Source of the DNA: Chloroflexota bacterium
GTDB taxonomy: Bacteria > Chloroflexota > Dehalococcoidia > DSTF01 > JACRBR01
Direction of reading: 5' to 3'
Assembly: GCA_028872875.1 (NCBI GenBank)
Contig: JAGWOC010000025.1
Location: 1-38,774, forward strand
Length of the DNA stretch: 38,774 bases
Part shown: in pieces, positions 8,301 through 16,834 of the stretch
How the letters are laid out: each line of letters opens with the position of its first letter
Numbering within the stretch: position 1 is the stretch's first letter
Notes under the pieces: model-generated
What the model was told of the DNA's origin: nothing
Seen by the model: the letters and a program-made list of their open reading frames with translations, nothing else
Database searches by the model: none
Made by a program: the position numbers and the translations under genes

Positions 8301-10033
8301 CGTCGGAGTACCTCGTGAACGCGGACGACCTGCAGATCAAGATGGCCCAGGGTGCGAAGCCCGGCGAAGGCGGCCAGCTCCCCGGCGCCAAGGTCTACCC
8401 GTGGATCGCCAGGACGCGGTTTTCCACGCCGGGTGTCGGCCTGATCAGTCCGCCACCACATCACGACATCTATTCGATCGAGGACATCAAGCAGCTCATT
8501 CACGACCTGAAGAACGCCAACCCGGCCGCCCGTGTGCACGTGAAGCTCGTCGCGCAGGTCGGGGTCGGCACGGTGGCGGCCGGCGTGGCGAAGGCGCACA
8601 GCGATGTCGTGCTGATCTCCGGGCATGACGGCGGCACAGGGGCATCACCACTCACCTCGATCAAGCACGCCGGCGCGCCCTGGGAGCTCGGGCTCGCGGA
8701 GACCCAGCAGACGCTGATGCGCAACGGGCTGCGCGACCGGATCGTCGTGCAGGTCGACGGGCAGTTGAAAACGGGGCGCGACGTGCTGATCGCGGCGCTG
8801 CTCGGCGCCGAGGAGTTCGGCTTCGCCACGGCGCCGCTCGTCGTCAGCGGCTGCGTGATGATGCGCGTGTGCCACCTCGACACGTGTCCGGTCGGGATCG
8901 CGACGCAGAACCCGGAACTGCGCAAGCGCTTTTCCGGGAAGCCAGAGTTCGTCGTGACCTTCTTCGAGTTCATCGCCGAAGAGGTGCGCGAGTACCTCGC
9001 GGCGCTCGGCTTCCGTTCGCTCGACGAAGCGATCGGGCACACCGAGATGCTTGATGTGCGGAGCGCGATCCATCACTGGAAGGCGGATGGCCTCGACCTG
9101 ACGCCGATTCTCGCCGAGGCGGAGAACCCGTACGACGGGCAGACCCGGCACTGTACGCGGACGCAGGATCACGGGCTCGACCGCGCGCTCGACCGCATGC
9201 TCATCGAGAAGGCGGCCGGCGCGCTCGCGGATGGGACGCCGGTCGAGATCGAGGCCTGCGTGCGGAACACGAACCGCACGGTTGGCACGCTGCTTGGCGC
9301 CGAGGTGACGAGGCGGTGGGGCGGCAGCGGCCTTCCCGACGATACCATCCGCATCCACCTGCGCGGCTCGGCGGGTCAGAGCTTTGGCGCGTTCGTGCCT
9401 CGCGGCATCACCCTGCGACTGGAAGGAGACGCGAACGACTACACAGGCAAGGGGCTGTCCGGGGGCATCGTCATCGTGCATCCCGACCGGGACGCGCTCT
9501 TCGCGGCCGAGGACAACGTCGTCGCCGGCAACGTCGTCCTCTACGGCGCGACCTCGGGCGAGGCGTACCTGCGCGGCACGGTGGGCGAGCGGTTCTGCGT
9601 CCGCAACTCCGGCGCGACGGCCGTCGCCGAAGGTATCGGCGACCACGGCTGCGAGTACATGACGGGCGGCAAGGTGGTCGTGCTGGGACCGACCGGGCGC
9701 AACTTCGCCGCCGGCATGTCAGGAGGCGTCGCGTACGTCTATGACCCCGACGGACGATTCCCCGCACTGGTCAACTACCAGATGGTCGAACTCGAACCAC
9801 TCACCGCCGATGACCGGGAGTGGCTGCGCACGACCGTCGAGCGTCATCGCGAACTGACGGGCTCGGACGTCGCCGACCGGCTCCTCACGCAGTGGGAGAC
9901 TGAGGTCGAGTCGTTCCGGAAAGTGATGCCGCTCGACTTCAAGCGCGTGCTCACCGTCATGGGCGAAGCGGCTGCGGCAAGCCTCTCCGAGGAGGAGACG
10001 CTCGCCCGGGTGATGGCGGCGGCGCATGGGTGA
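5393..10033 (+). CDS. gltB: Glutamate synthase (NADPH) large subunit
   Basis: Transfers the amide of glutamine to 2-oxoglutarate; with GltD it makes two glutamates. From GTG 5393 the product has 1546 residues, normal for the family. Domain order: class II amidotransferase with N-terminal-type Cys47 (HDACGVGF, then [11 protein letters not shown] and [10 protein letters not shown]), central domain, FMN/2-oxoglutarate barrel (about 840-1220), and the GXGXG beta-helix. 3Fe-4S ligands are Cys1154, Cys1160 and Cys1165 ([13 protein letters not shown]). I prefer 5393 because GTG 5363 lies inside the promoter; 5405 is also possible, and none has a ribosome site. A 46-residue propeptide would be removed to free Cys47. 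That propeptide contains a second DACGTGF at residues 14-20. The gene overlaps gltD by 8 nt. Confidence 0.95.
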   Translation: MGFDVDVPLSSQWDACGTGFAADPALPFSALPAAGGLYHPRFEHDACGVGFVVDVTGAKSRDIVDTALGALCNLDHRGASGAEVNTGDGAGILIQVPDAFLRGVTAFSLPPAGAYGVGLAFLPLEETEAAEARCVVEHFAKQEGLRVIGWRSVPVDDSMIGPTARAVMPSFWHCFVADPGGAAGIDLDRKLFVLRKRIEHGACGGRAIYFPSLSSRTLVYKGMLTAPQLREFFSDLRDPRIESALALVHSRFSTNTFPSWPLAHPYRFIAHNGEINTLQGNRNWMRARTAQMSTPLIPGLERAFPIITEGSSDTMSFDECLELLHLSGRTLAHGVLMMIPEAWENHATMSPAKRAFYRYHASLMEPWDGPASIAFTDGTVIGAVLDRNGLRPSRYWVTDDHRVIMASEAGVVDIDPARVVKKGRLQPGRMFLVDTSLGRIVEDEEIKAALAAQHPYEEWCERGLVHLSELPDREHKVSSHQSVVRRQMTFGYTHEELKLLIAPMATAGAEAVGSMGTDTPIAVLSERPRLLFDYFQQIFAQVTNPPLDAIREELVTSLACTIGAEGNLLDTQPDACHQIALPFPILDNDELAKLIHINDDGDRPEFAARVIAGFYEVAGGGAALRAALDRVCAEASAAIDEGARVIVLSDRDSGPDLAPIPSLLLVSAVHHHLLRELKRTKVGLVLETGDAREVHHMALLIGYGAGAINPYLAFESIEDLAAQGLYGLGEMEPGQAIRNYIKAAGKGVLKVMSKMGISTVASYRGAQVFEAIGLGRELVDEYFTGTVSRIGGIGLDEVAEEVARRHRHAYTPRPSELAYRDLDLGGEYQWRREGEYHLFNPETVFKLQHAARARRYDIYKEYTRLVDDQSKRLATLRGLLTLREGIRQPIPIDEVEPVSEIVKRFATGAMSYGSISKEAHENLAIAMNRLGGKSNTGEGGEDADRYVPDANGDLRRSAVHQVASGRFGVTSEYLVNADDLQIKMAQGAKPGEGGQLPGAKVYPWIARTRFSTPGVGLISPPPHHDIYSIEDIKQLIHDLKNANPAARVHVKLVAQVGVGTVAAGVAKAHSDVVLISGHDGGTGASPLTSIKHAGAPWELGLAETQQTLMRNGLRDRIVVQVDGQLKTGRDVLIAALLGAEEFGFATAPLVVSGCVMMRVCHLDTCPVGIATQNPELRKRFSGKPEFVVTFFEFIAEEVREYLAALGFRSLDEAIGHTEMLDVRSAIHHWKADGLDLTPILAEAENPYDGQTRHCTRTQDHGLDRALDRMLIEKAAGALADGTPVEIEACVRNTNRTVGTLLGAEVTRRWGGSGLPDDTIRIHLRGSAGQSFGAFVPRGITLRLEGDANDYTGKGLSGGIVIVHPDRDALFAAEDNVVAGNVVLYGATSGEAYLRGTVGERFCVRNSGATAVAEGIGDHGCEYMTGGKVVVLGPTGRNFAAGMSGGVAYVYDPDGRFPALVNYQMVELEPLTADDREWLRTTVERHRELTGSDVADRLLTQWETEVESFRKVMPLDFKRVLTVMGEAAAASLSEEETLARVMAAAHG

Positions 10034-11474
10034 GCGGACCGGCTTCCTCAAGTGGGGACGGATCAACCCCAAACGCCGGCCGGTGTCGGTGCGGGTTCAC
10101 GATTGGCGCGAAGTCTACGAGCCATTCGAACAGGACACGCTGAGACAACAGGCCGGCCGTTGCATGGACTGCGGCATCCCGTTCTGCAATTTCGGCTGTC
10201 CGCTGGGCAACCTGATCCCCGACTGGAACGATCTGGTCTACCGGGATCACTGGCGCGACGCGTTCGAGCGGCTGCACGCCACGAACAACTTCCCCGAGTT
10301 TACGGGGCGGCTCTGCCCGGCGCCGTGCGAGACATCGTGCGTCCTCGGGATCAACCAGGATCCGGTCACCATCAAGCAGGTCGAGCTCGAGATCGTCGAA
10401 CGTGCGTGGGCCGAAGGCTGGATCCAGCCGATCATGCCGTCCGTCCGGACCGGCAAGCGCGTCGCCGTCGTCGGGTCGGGCCCGGCCGGCCTGGCCGCGG
10501 CCCAACAGCTCACGCGCGCCGGACACGACGTCGTCGTGTTCGAGCGCGCAGACCGCATCGGTGGACTGCTGAGGTACGGCATCCCCGAGTTCAAGATGGA
10601 GAAGCGGTACATCGACCGCCGCCTCGAACAGATGCGCGCCGAGGGCACCGAGTTCCGCGTGAACGTCAACGTGGGCGTGGACGTCACCGTGCCGGAGCTT
10701 CGCCAGTTCGATGCGACAGTGCTCGCCGGTGGCGCCACTGCCGCACGCGACCTCCCGATTCCTGGACGCGAACTGCGCGGGATCCACCAGGCGATGGAGT
10801 ACCTGCCGATCGCGAACCGTGTGCAGCAGGGAGATCTCCCCGAGCCCACGATCACCGCAGCCGGCAAGCGCGTCGTGATCATCGGTGGCGGCGACACGGG
10901 CGCCGACTGTCTCGGCACGGTGCACCGCCAGGGTGCCCTCTCGGTCCACCAGTTCGAGATCCTGCCGCGGCCGCCCGACCAGCGTGCGCCGACGAACCCG
11001 TGGCCGGCATGGGCGAACGTGTTCCGGGTGTCTTCGGCGCACGAGGAAGGCGGCGAGCGCATCTTCAGCGTGAACACGGAGCGCTTCGTCGGCGACGAAC
11101 ATGGCAACGTGCGAGCGCTGGTGGCCCACGAGGTCGAGATGGTGAGTGGCCGCTTCGAGAAGGTCGAAGGCACCGGCTTCGAGCTGCCCTGCGAGCTCGT
11201 CCTGCTGGCGTTGGGCTTCGTGGGCCCCGAACGGGCGGGGCTCATTGAGGATCTCGGCGTCGGCCTCGACCCGCGCGGTAATGTCGCGCGGGACGGCTCG
11301 TTCATGACCAGCGTGCCGGGCGTGTTCGCCTGCGGCGACATGGGCCGCGGCCAGAGCCTGATCGTGTGGGCGATCGCGGAGGGGCGCGCCTGCGCCGCCG
11401 GCGTCGACCGATACCTCGCGGGGGAGACAGAACTCCCCGCGCCCATCGAGCCGGCCGCGCGGCCGCTGCTCTGA
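10026..11474 (+). CDS. gltD: Glutamate synthase (NADPH) small subunit
   Basis: 482 residues. It passes electrons from NADPH through FAD and 4Fe-4S clusters to the FMN of GltB. N-terminal cluster cysteines are Cys46, Cys49, Cys54, Cys58 ([13 protein letters not shown]) and Cys97, Cys101, Cys105 ([10 protein letters not shown]). The FAD-binding G-x-G-x2-G is at 150-155 and the NADPH-binding one at 287-292 (GGGDTG). The C-terminal [11 protein letters not shown] motif closes the FAD site. ATG 10026 lies inside the end of gltB (8-nt overlap), so the two subunits are translationally coupled from one message. The next gene starts 65 nt downstream and is probably separate. Confidence 0.96.
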   Translation: MGERTGFLKWGRINPKRRPVSVRVHDWREVYEPFEQDTLRQQAGRCMDCGIPFCNFGCPLGNLIPDWNDLVYRDHWRDAFERLHATNNFPEFTGRLCPAPCETSCVLGINQDPVTIKQVELEIVERAWAEGWIQPIMPSVRTGKRVAVVGSGPAGLAAAQQLTRAGHDVVVFERADRIGGLLRYGIPEFKMEKRYIDRRLEQMRAEGTEFRVNVNVGVDVTVPELRQFDATVLAGGATAARDLPIPGRELRGIHQAMEYLPIANRVQQGDLPEPTITAAGKRVVIIGGGDTGADCLGTVHRQGALSVHQFEILPRPPDQRAPTNPWPAWANVFRVSSAHEEGGERIFSVNTERFVGDEHGNVRALVAHEVEMVSGRFEKVEGTGFELPCELVLLALGFVGPERAGLIEDLGVGLDPRGNVARDGSFMTSVPGVFACGDMGRGQSLIVWAIAEGRACAAGVDRYLAGETELPAPIEPAARPLL

Positions 11475-11538
11475 CCGCGCCGACAGGCTCGACGCCCCGG
11501 CCACACTGGGGCTCATCGGGATCGTGGAGGTCGCCCTG

Positions 11539-12795
11539 GTGCGTCGCGTCCTGACCGCCGTCCAACGGTCCTGCCGGAGGCCGGCCATGGCCGCGCTCGT
11601 CATGGCGGCGGTCGCGTTCACGCTCGTCAGCCGTCCGATTGAAGCGGGCTCCCCCATCACCGGCTACCCCAACGCGATGGCGGCGACGGGCGACTCCATC
11701 ACCCGGGCGCATCAGACGTGCCCGGTCCCTGGCACCGACTGCCCGGCGAACTCCTGGTCGACCGGCACGAACAGCGCGGTCGACAGCCAGTACCTGCGCA
11801 TCCTCGCGGCCAACGCCCTCATCAACGGGAACAACTTCAACGACGCGGTCAGCGGCGCGAAGATGGCCGCGCTCAACAGCCAGGTGCAGGCCGCCGTGAG
11901 CCAGCACGTCAGCTACATCACGATCCTTATGGGGGCGAACGACGTCTGCACTTCGAGCGCGGCGACGATGACGGACGTCGCCACCTACGCCAGCCAGTTT
12001 CAGACGGCGATGGACACGCTCACCGCGGGGCTGCCCGACGCGCGCATCTTCGTGGCGAGCATCCCGGACATCTACAAACTGTGGCAGATCCTCCACACGA
12101 ACCCGACCGCGGCGACCGTCTGGACGAACTACGGCATCTGCCAGTCCATGCTGGCGAACCCGACCTCGATGGCGCAGACGGACGTTGACCGGCGGGCGTT
12201 CGTCCGGCAACGCAACATCGACTTCAACACGCAGCTCCAGCAGATCTGCGCCCAGTACATCCACTGCCGGTCCGACAACAACGCCGTCTTCAACACGGCG
12301 TTCGCGCCCGCGGACGTCTCGACCGTGGACTACTTTCATCCGAGCGTCGCCGGTCAGGCCCTCGGCGCGAGCGTCTCGTGGGGCGCCACGTTCGACTTCA
12401 CGGACACGACGCCCCCGGTCGTCACCGCCGTGGCCGTCCCGGCGCCCGGCGGCATCACCGTGACCCTGAGCGCCACGGACAACGTCGGCGTCAGCGGGAT
12501 CGAGTACAACAGCAACGGCGGACCGTGGATACGATACACAGCGCCTGCCTTCGTCCCGACAGGCAGCAGCATCACATTCCGGGCTGTCGACGTGAACGGC
12601 AACAGCGGGGCGACACAGTTGATCACGGCAGCGAACGCGGTGGGCGGCATCGCGGACGTGCCGGACCTCGCCGCCTTGCCGTCCCACGCGCCAGGCTCTG
12701 GCAGCGAGCGATTCATCGTCCTGGGGACCGTGATCACCAGCCTGTTCGCCCTGTCGCTGGGTGGGCTCTGGTTGCTCCGTCGACGACCCGCGTAG
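11539..12795 (+). CDS. Surface-anchored SGNH/GDSL hydrolase
   Basis: 418 residues of a secreted esterase/lipase-like enzyme. A signal peptide spans about residues 1-36 (basic start, hydrophobic core, ending RPIEAG). SGNH blocks: nucleophile Ser53 in GDSI (51-54), Gly in VSGAK, Asn134 in GAND (132-135), and Asp264-x-x-His267 (DYFH). After about residue 285 comes an Ig-like/OmpL47-type segment (TDTTPPVVTAVAV...ATDNVGVSGIEY). A final hydrophobic helix (about 390-411) plus an RRR tail would hold it in the membrane with the enzyme outside. I choose GTG 11539 because GGAGG (11526-11530) sits 8 nt before it; the upstream GTG 11524 would overlap this site. Substrate unknown. Confidence 0.82.
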   Translation: MRRVLTAVQRSCRRPAMAALVMAAVAFTLVSRPIEAGSPITGYPNAMAATGDSITRAHQTCPVPGTDCPANSWSTGTNSAVDSQYLRILAANALINGNNFNDAVSGAKMAALNSQVQAAVSQHVSYITILMGANDVCTSSAATMTDVATYASQFQTAMDTLTAGLPDARIFVASIPDIYKLWQILHTNPTAATVWTNYGICQSMLANPTSMAQTDVDRRAFVRQRNIDFNTQLQQICAQYIHCRSDNNAVFNTAFAPADVSTVDYFHPSVAGQALGASVSWGATFDFTDTTPPVVTAVAVPAPGGITVTLSATDNVGVSGIEYNSNGGPWIRYTAPAFVPTGSSITFRAVDVNGNSGATQLITAANAVGGIADVPDLAALPSHAPGSGSERFIVLGTVITSLFALSLGGLWLLRRRPA

Positions 12796-12819
12796 GGCCG
12801 CCGACAACGTCCTCCACGA

Positions 12820-13701
12820 TTACGGCCGTTCAGCCGCCCGCGCGTCCGCGTCGCGGGCCGCGCCATCGCCCGAGCGCTGCCGGTCGGCGCCGGCGTGCAG
12901 GCGCTCTGCCTGGCCGCGCATCATCTCGATGACGCCGAGGCGGCGGGCGACCCACAGGTTCAGGCCGGGCATCAAGTCGCCGAGGGCGAGCAACGGCCGG
13001 ATCGGGCCCGACGTGACCGGCACCAGGGCCGCGCCACCAATCGCCTTGATGACAGCGTCGGCCACCTTCTGCGGCGGCACCTCCTTCAACATGCGCGGCG
13101 CCGTCAGGCCCTGCGCTTTCCACATGCCGGCCTCGCCCACATAGCCGGGACAGACGGCGCTTGCCCTGACCCCCGTGCCATCGAGCTCCATGTTGAGCGA
13201 ATCGGTGAACCCGATGAGCCCCGCCTTCGTGGCGGAGTAGATGGCGCCGTATGGCTCGCCGGCCTTGCCCGCCAGCGACGACACCTGCACGACCGCGCCG
13301 CGCCCGCGCGCGATCATCTCCGGCAGCACGAGCTTGGTGAGCCAGATCGGCGCGCTCAGGTTCGTGCGGACGATGTCATCGATCTGGGCGAACGAATGGT
13401 CGACGAGGCTGGCGGTCAGCTCGATCCCCGCGTTGTTCACCAGGATGTCAATCGGGCCGAGGCTGCGGCGCGCCGTGTCGGTGAGCCGCCGCAGGTCATC
13501 GAGGGAGGTCACGTCGACCGGGACGGCAACCGCCTGCACGCCGAGTGCCTCGCACGCGCGGCGGGTCTCCTCGAGGCGCTCCGCGGAACGCGCGGCGAGG
13601 GCGAGGTTCACGCCTCGTCCGGCCAGGGTCTTCGCGATGTAGACGCCAAGCCCGCGCGACGCGCCCGTGACGATCGCGTTGCTCCCCTGCAGGTCCTTCA
13701 T
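12820..13701 (-). CDS. Short-chain dehydrogenase/reductase
   Basis: 293 residues of the classical SDR family, NAD(P)-dependent. Cofactor motif TGASRGLG at 12-19, NNAG at 89-92, Asn114, catalytic Ser142, Tyr155 and Lys159 (YSATK). The arginine after the glycine motif (Ala-Ala-Arg-Ser at 36-39) favours NADP. The C-terminal part (after about 190) carries a hydrophobic MPGLNLWVARRLGVIEMM stretch and an Ala/Arg/Asp-rich tail, like SDRs that act on lipid substrates, but the substrate is not identifiable. The start ATG has GGAGGTGA just upstream. The gene is convergent with the SGNH hydrolase, with only 24 nt between stops. Confidence 0.88.
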   Translation of the reverse strand: MKDLQGSNAIVTGASRGLGVYIAKTLAGRGVNLALAARSAERLEETRRACEALGVQAVAVPVDVTSLDDLRRLTDTARRSLGPIDILVNNAGIELTASLVDHSFAQIDDIVRTNLSAPIWLTKLVLPEMIARGRGAVVQVSSLAGKAGEPYGAIYSATKAGLIGFTDSLNMELDGTGVRASAVCPGYVGEAGMWKAQGLTAPRMLKEVPPQKVADAVIKAIGGAALVPVTSGPIRPLLALGDLMPGLNLWVARRLGVIEMMRGQAERLHAGADRQRSGDGAARDADARAAERP

Positions 13702-13729
13702 GGCTCACCTCCGTCATGGATAGGGTCGG

Positions 13730-13735
13730 ATCATA
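13730..13735 (-). promoter_or_regulatory. Extended -10 promoter of the SDR gene
   Basis: On the minus strand TGC-TATGAT (complement of 13730-13735 plus the TGN just above) matches an extended -10 at 5 of 6 positions. The expected start is near 13722, giving a leader of about 20 nt that includes the GGAGGTGA ribosome site. Confidence 0.5.
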
Positions 13736-13835
13736 GCACCCGGGGCCGCGAACGCCGGGGCGGGCGATCGACGCATGCTGTCGCCCAGGCCGGCCGGCGA
13801 AGCGGATGCTTCCCCCGTGTACGCGTATCCGCGGA

Positions 13836-14006
13836 TCAGCGGCCCCACAGCAGCCGCCAGAACCCCCCGCGGCCTAGCGCACGCCCGACGATCTTGTTCT
13901 TCGCCCGCCGCGCGATCCGGTGCGGGTTCCCCGACGCCAGCGTCGAGACATCGTTCGCCAGCCGCGCGGCGCGATACATCTGCGAGACCAGGCTCCGCCG
14001 CCTCAC
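13836..14006 (-). CDS. Very small basic protein (56 aa)
   Basis: 56 residues from GTG 14004-14006 to TGA 13836-13838. The start shares the string GTGA with the stop of the upstream 88-residue gene (4-nt overlap), strongly suggesting a real coupled gene. The product is very basic: MRRRSLVSQMYRAARLAND, then a GNPHRIARRAKNKIVGR stretch and a C-terminal FWRLLWGR. The Arg/Lys/Asn pattern with Gly turns and aromatic end suggests a nucleic-acid or membrane-surface binding peptide. I recall similar short basic ORFs in other high-GC genomes but cannot name a family. No signal peptide is seen. Confidence 0.6.
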   Translation of the reverse strand: MRRRSLVSQMYRAARLANDVSTLASGNPHRIARRAKNKIVGRALGRGGFWRLLWGR

Positions 14007-14269
14007 GCCAGCACCTCCGCCGAGAACGCGGCCGCGTCCGCATCGAGCTCGTCGCGCTCCTCCGCGTCGCCCCCGTGGATCAGCGCCAGCAGCCGCCCCG
14101 CGTCCGCCGGCCGCTGCAGCCCGATCGCCAGCCCCAGCGAGAGCCAGTAGTCCGCCGTCTCGAGCAGCAGCGCATGCACGTCCTCAGGCGCTTCCGCCAG
14201 CACCTCCTGCATCGACCGGATGATCACGCGCCCATAGCGCCCCCACCCCGCGACCTCTGATTCCGCCAT
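14003..14269 (-). CDS. Small acidic helical protein (88 aa)
   Basis: 88 residues from ATG 14269, preceded by a GGAAGGCGAG ribosome site. Composition is acidic and helical: GRVIIRSMQEVLAEAPEDVH, then LLETADYWLSLGLAIGLQR and a DAEERDELDADAAAF end. No domain was recognised. It ends in a 4-nt overlap with the 56-residue basic protein, so the pair is likely co-translated; an acidic and a strongly basic small protein made together may interact. The upstream side is occupied by a heptanucleotide array, in which its promoter would have to lie. Confidence 0.62.
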   Translation of the reverse strand: MAESEVAGWGRYGRVIIRSMQEVLAEAPEDVHALLLETADYWLSLGLAIGLQRPADAGRLLALIHGGDAEERDELDADAAAFSAEVLA

Positions 14270-14295
14270 CTCGCTCGCCTTCCACCCGCTGTGCT

Positions 14296-14439
14296 TGTTT
14301 GCCGCCTGCTGTCTGCCGTTTGCTGTCTGCTGTCTGCTGTCTGCTGTCTGCCGTCTGCTGTCTGCTGTCTGCTGTCTGCTATCTGCTGTCTGCTGTCTGC
14401 TGTCTGCTGTCTGCCGTTTGCTGTTTGCTGTTTGCCGCC
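14296..14439 (+). repeat. Heptanucleotide tandem array (TGCTGTC)n
   Basis: About 20 units of the 7-bp motif TGCTGTC with variants TGCCGTC, TGCTATC and TTTGCTG fill the gap between the 88-aa gene and the glucose dehydrogenase-like gene, ending 9 nt before the latter's stop codon. All six frames are open through parts of it, so it creates false ORFs. Shorter arrays of the same motif, in the same strand orientation, lie at 16732 and 36415. Confidence 0.9.
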
Positions 14440-14447
14440 GCCGTCCC

Positions 14448-15557
14448 CTACAGCGCGCTCCACTCGAGCACCGTCTTGATCTCGTCCGGCGGATGATGCG
14501 ACAGCGCGTCCGCGAACGCCGTGTACGGCAGGCGATGCGTGATCAGCGCGCCGAGCGTGTCGCCCCATTGCCCCTTCGCCCGCTCGAGGTCCGCCACCGC
14601 CAGCGCGAAGTGCCGCTGGCTCGCGTTGACGCTGCCCACCATCACCTGGTTCCGCAGCACGAGCGTCCGCATCAGCAGCGCCCCGTCGACGGTCGTCGGC
14701 CGGTCGCCGCCCGCGAGGCCCGTCAGCACGTACGCGCCGTTCGCCCCGAGCGCCGACAGCAAGTCGAACTCTAGCTGCGCCACGCCCGTCGCCTCGAAGA
14801 TCAGCTCGATCTGCGGAAAGTGCTCGCCGACCGCGCGCGGATTGACCTGCCGCCCGTCGACATACGTCCCGCCCAGCCGCTCCAGGATGCGCGGCCGGAT
14901 GCTCCCCGCGTCGACGACGTCCAGCCCGTGTACGTTCGCGCCCCGCAGCCGCAGCGCCACGGCCGCCAGCAGCCCGATCGGCCCCAGCCCGGCGACGAGC
15001 ACGTTCTTGCCGCTCAGCCAGCTCCCCGCATCGGTCGCATCCGGAAGACGCCCCACCTGGATACCCACCGCCTCATCGATCGCCTTCTCGGCGACCGACA
15101 TCGGCTCGGTCAGTACACCCACGGACGCGCTGCCCGGCGGCACGCGCACCAGATACGCCTCGCTGTCCACGACGAACTCCGTCTGGTAGCCGTCGCGCAG
15201 CCGGATGCCCCGGTCCGCGTAGCCGCCCGTGGTGCACATGTCGCTGCGCTGAGCCGCGCAGTTCGGACAGTGTCCGCAGCCCCGGCGCACGGTGAACAAC
15301 GCGTAGTCGCCCGCCCGCACCGACCGCACCGCCGTCCCCGTCTCGACGACGCGCCCCAGCAGTTCGTGTCCCATCACCAGGTCGCGCTGGCCCGGAGGCG
15401 CCGCCGCGCGCCCGCCCGCCGCCTCCTCGCGGTCGGTCCCGCAGATCCCCACCTCCAGCACCTGCAGCTTCACGTCGTCCGCGGCGCCGATCGACGGCTC
15501 GGGGCGCTCCTCGAGCCGGACGTCCGTCGTGCCGGGGACCAGGACGACTGCCTTCAC
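14448..15557 (-). CDS. Zinc-dependent glucose 1-dehydrogenase-like enzyme (MDR family)
   Basis: 369 residues of the medium-chain dehydrogenase family, glucose-dehydrogenase branch (Glu_dehyd_C type C-terminus). Catalytic zinc site: Cys39 and Asp42 in GICGTD, His64-Glu65 in GHE. Structural zinc site: Cys94, Cys97, Cys100, Cys108 (C-x2-C-x2-C-x7-C). The NAD(P) fold begins at LVAGLGPIGLLAAVAL. The family oxidises aldoses to lactones; whether glucose is the physiological substrate is inference. The start is GTG 15555-15557 with GAGGAGG 5-6 nt upstream. That upstream region belongs to a 74-bp element repeated at 16641-16714. Confidence 0.82.
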   Translation of the reverse strand: MKAVVLVPGTTDVRLEERPEPSIGAADDVKLQVLEVGICGTDREEAAGGRAAAPPGQRDLVMGHELLGRVVETGTAVRSVRAGDYALFTVRRGCGHCPNCAAQRSDMCTTGGYADRGIRLRDGYQTEFVVDSEAYLVRVPPGSASVGVLTEPMSVAEKAIDEAVGIQVGRLPDATDAGSWLSGKNVLVAGLGPIGLLAAVALRLRGANVHGLDVVDAGSIRPRILERLGGTYVDGRQVNPRAVGEHFPQIELIFEATGVAQLEFDLLSALGANGAYVLTGLAGGDRPTTVDGALLMRTLVLRNQVMVGSVNASQRHFALAVADLERAKGQWGDTLGALITHRLPYTAFADALSHHPPDEIKTVLEWSAL

Positions 15558-15631
15558 GGGGACCCTCCTCTCGCGCCCGCACCTGCCATCGCTCGACGAT
15601 ACGGCACCTCGGCGGCGCCTGCAACACGGCC
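15558..15631 (-). repeat. 74-bp promoter/leader repeat, copy A (upstream of the dehydrogenase)
   Basis: Directly repeated at 16641-16714 in the same orientation; 22 nt at 15582-15603 are identical to 16664-16685. Conserved blocks on the minus strand are TTGCAG, then TATCGT 17 nt later, and the GAGGAGGG ribosome site. This suggests the repeated unit is the promoter plus leader of the dehydrogenase. Confidence 0.6.
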
Positions 15632-15730
15632 GACGCGAGATGGATCATTGGGTGCTCGAGCGCCGGCGAGGCACGCGCGGCCAACGGAGCCCGCCGAGGG
15701 TTCCGGGTTGGCAGGACGGCGTCTCGCTGT

Positions 15731-16138
15731 TCAGCCCTCCCGGCGCCGGATGCCGGGGACGCCGTCGAAGTCGGTGTCGAACGTCAGGATGTCGCTCAGC
15801 TTCAGGCGCTGCATGAGGACGACGTGATAGCAGTCGGCGAACCCGAGACCGCCACCCACGTAGAGGTCGAAGATGCTGCGATAGTGGCGCTTGCCGGGCA
15901 GCACGATGCCGGGCAGCTCAATGATGGGCAGAAGGCCAGCGGCGATCCGGTCCCGGGGCTCCCTGTAGGACCGCTGGAGCGCGAAGACGGCCTCGAAGAC
16001 GACGATATCGGAGGTCCGGACGGAGAGCTCGCCTCGTTCGACGCGATCGAGGATGGCGGTCGCCCTGGGCGAGAGGATCGGCTGGTCCTGGCGCAGGTGG
16101 CGGAGGAGGATGTTGGTGTCCAGGAAGGGGAGCGCCAT
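15731..16138 (-). CDS. vapC: VapC-type PIN-domain toxin
   Basis: 135 residues, a PIN-domain ribonuclease of a type II toxin-antitoxin pair. The acidic metal-binding residues are visible: Asp7 (FLDTN), Glu49 (VFEAVFAL), Asp102 (GFADCYH) and Asp121/Asp123 (LTFDTDFD). Family members cleave tRNA or rRNA in single-stranded loops. ATG 16138 overlaps the antitoxin stop by one base (TGATG), so translation is coupled; GTG 16141 is an alternative start. Neutralisation by the upstream VapB is expected. No truncation or missing catalytic residue is seen. Confidence 0.9.
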   Translation of the reverse strand: MALPFLDTNILLRHLRQDQPILSPRATAILDRVERGELSVRTSDIVVFEAVFALQRSYREPRDRIAAGLLPIIELPGIVLPGKRHYRSIFDLYVGGGLGFADCYHVVLMQRLKLSDILTFDTDFDGVPGIRRREG

Positions 16139-16419
16139 CACCGTCGCGGCCGCTCGGCCTCCTCGGCCATGGCGTCCTCCGCGGCGGCCTTCTCGTCCGT
16201 GGCACTGAGCGCCGGGACGCCGCTCTTCAGCATGCCGGCCGTGCGGGCCACCACGCTCTGCGCGGGAGCGATCTGCACCTTGCCATCCGTGACGAGAAAG
16301 GCAACCTTGTCCTTCGTCGAAAGGCCCAGAAGCCGGCGGATCTGCGCGGGGATCGTCACCTGACCCTTCCTGGTGACGCTCGACGTGAACGGGTACCGCG
16401 GCGCTTCGGTGACGCTCAT
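16138..16419 (-). CDS. vapB: VapB-type antitoxin, AbrB/MazE fold
   Basis: 93 residues. The N-terminal swapped-hairpin (AbrB/SpoVT) DNA-binding domain shows VTRKGQVTIPAQIRRLLGL at about 15-33, followed by KVAFLVTDGKVQI. The C-terminal half (after about 55) is Ala/Glu-rich and would wrap the toxin. It is the first gene of the vapBC unit. Its promoter carries an inverted repeat between the -35 and -10, fitting autorepression by the VapBC complex. The start ATG lies at 16417-16419; the ribosome site is weak. Confidence 0.88.
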   Translation of the reverse strand: MSVTEAPRYPFTSSVTRKGQVTIPAQIRRLLGLSTKDKVAFLVTDGKVQIAPAQSVVARTAGMLKSGVPALSATDEKAAAEDAMAEEAERPRR

Positions 16420-16429
16420 GGTAAGACCA

Positions 16430-16459
16430 GCTTTACCAGAAGACGTACCTTCTTGTCAA
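16430..16459 (-). promoter_or_regulatory. vapBC promoter with operator-like palindrome
   Basis: On the minus strand TTGACA (complement of 16454-16459) is followed by TGG-TAAAGC as an extended -10 (complement of 16430-16435, spacer 18). AGAAG/CTTCT (16438-16442 and 16449-16453) is an inverted repeat inside the spacer. A second one, GGTAA/TTACC (16420-16424, 16433-16437), covers the start point. Both are likely VapB binding sites. Confidence 0.6.
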
Positions 16460-16640
16460 GAGTAATACCCGGCTCGGTAGCGTAGCGTTCGTTTGGATGC
16501 TGGCGGATACCTGCGCGCGCTCGGCCAACGCTCTTCGCGATAGCTTCACGCGCCGTTCCGCATCCGACACGAACGCGGTCCGACATGACGCGGCGGCGCC
16601 ATCATCCCTGCGGACAAACATGCCCATCCACCCGTAGCGC

Positions 16641-16714
16641 GGGGCCCTCCTCCCGCCCTCACGCCTGCCATCGCTCGACGATACGCCACCCCCAGTGCCG
16701 CCTGCAACACGGCC
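16641..16714 (-). repeat. 74-bp promoter/leader repeat, copy B (orphan)
   Basis: Direct repeat of 15558-15631. The TTGCAG, TATCGT and GGAGGAGGG blocks are kept, but the position equivalent to the dehydrogenase GTG start reads GCG and no coding frame of that enzyme follows. It therefore looks like a relic or displaced copy of the promoter. Together the copies bracket vapBC. Confidence 0.6.
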
Positions 16715-16731
16715 AGGGTGCGCCCGCCGGT

Positions 16732-16770
16732 CGTCTGTTCTCTGCTGTTTGCTGTTTGCTATCTGCTGTC
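16732..16770 (+). repeat. Short heptanucleotide array
   Basis: Five to six degenerate units of the TGCTGTC/TTTGCTG type, in the same strand sense as the arrays at 14296 and 36415. It lies about 70 nt before gcvT. Confidence 0.75.
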
Positions 16771-16828
16771 GGCGCCGCCCGCCCGTCCGCCTGCCAGAAC
16801 GACCCTGCCCTCAAGATCTCCCTCCCGT

Positions 16829-16834
16829 TACAAT
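16829..16834 (+). promoter_or_regulatory. -10 box of the glycine cleavage operon, probably leaderless
   Basis: TACAAT (5 of 6 to consensus) ends 8 nt before the gcvT ATG, and no ribosome site exists in the gap. No clear -35. The 10-nt string GTTACAATTG is also found in the gltB promoter, where the leader is longer. Confidence 0.5.

Noticed and set aside
5825-8626. 933-codon minus-strand frame opposite gltB
   Set aside because: Antisense shadow of gltB: no ribosome site and no recognisable domain.
14296-14439. Possible CRISPR array or repeat protein
   Set aside because: The unit is 7 bp with no spacers, so it is not CRISPR. Open frames through it exist in several frames and are caused by the repeat itself.
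16433-16627. 64-codon minus-strand ORF between copy B and vapB
   Set aside because: It ends inside the vapBC promoter, lacks a proper ribosome site at its ATG and resembles no protein.
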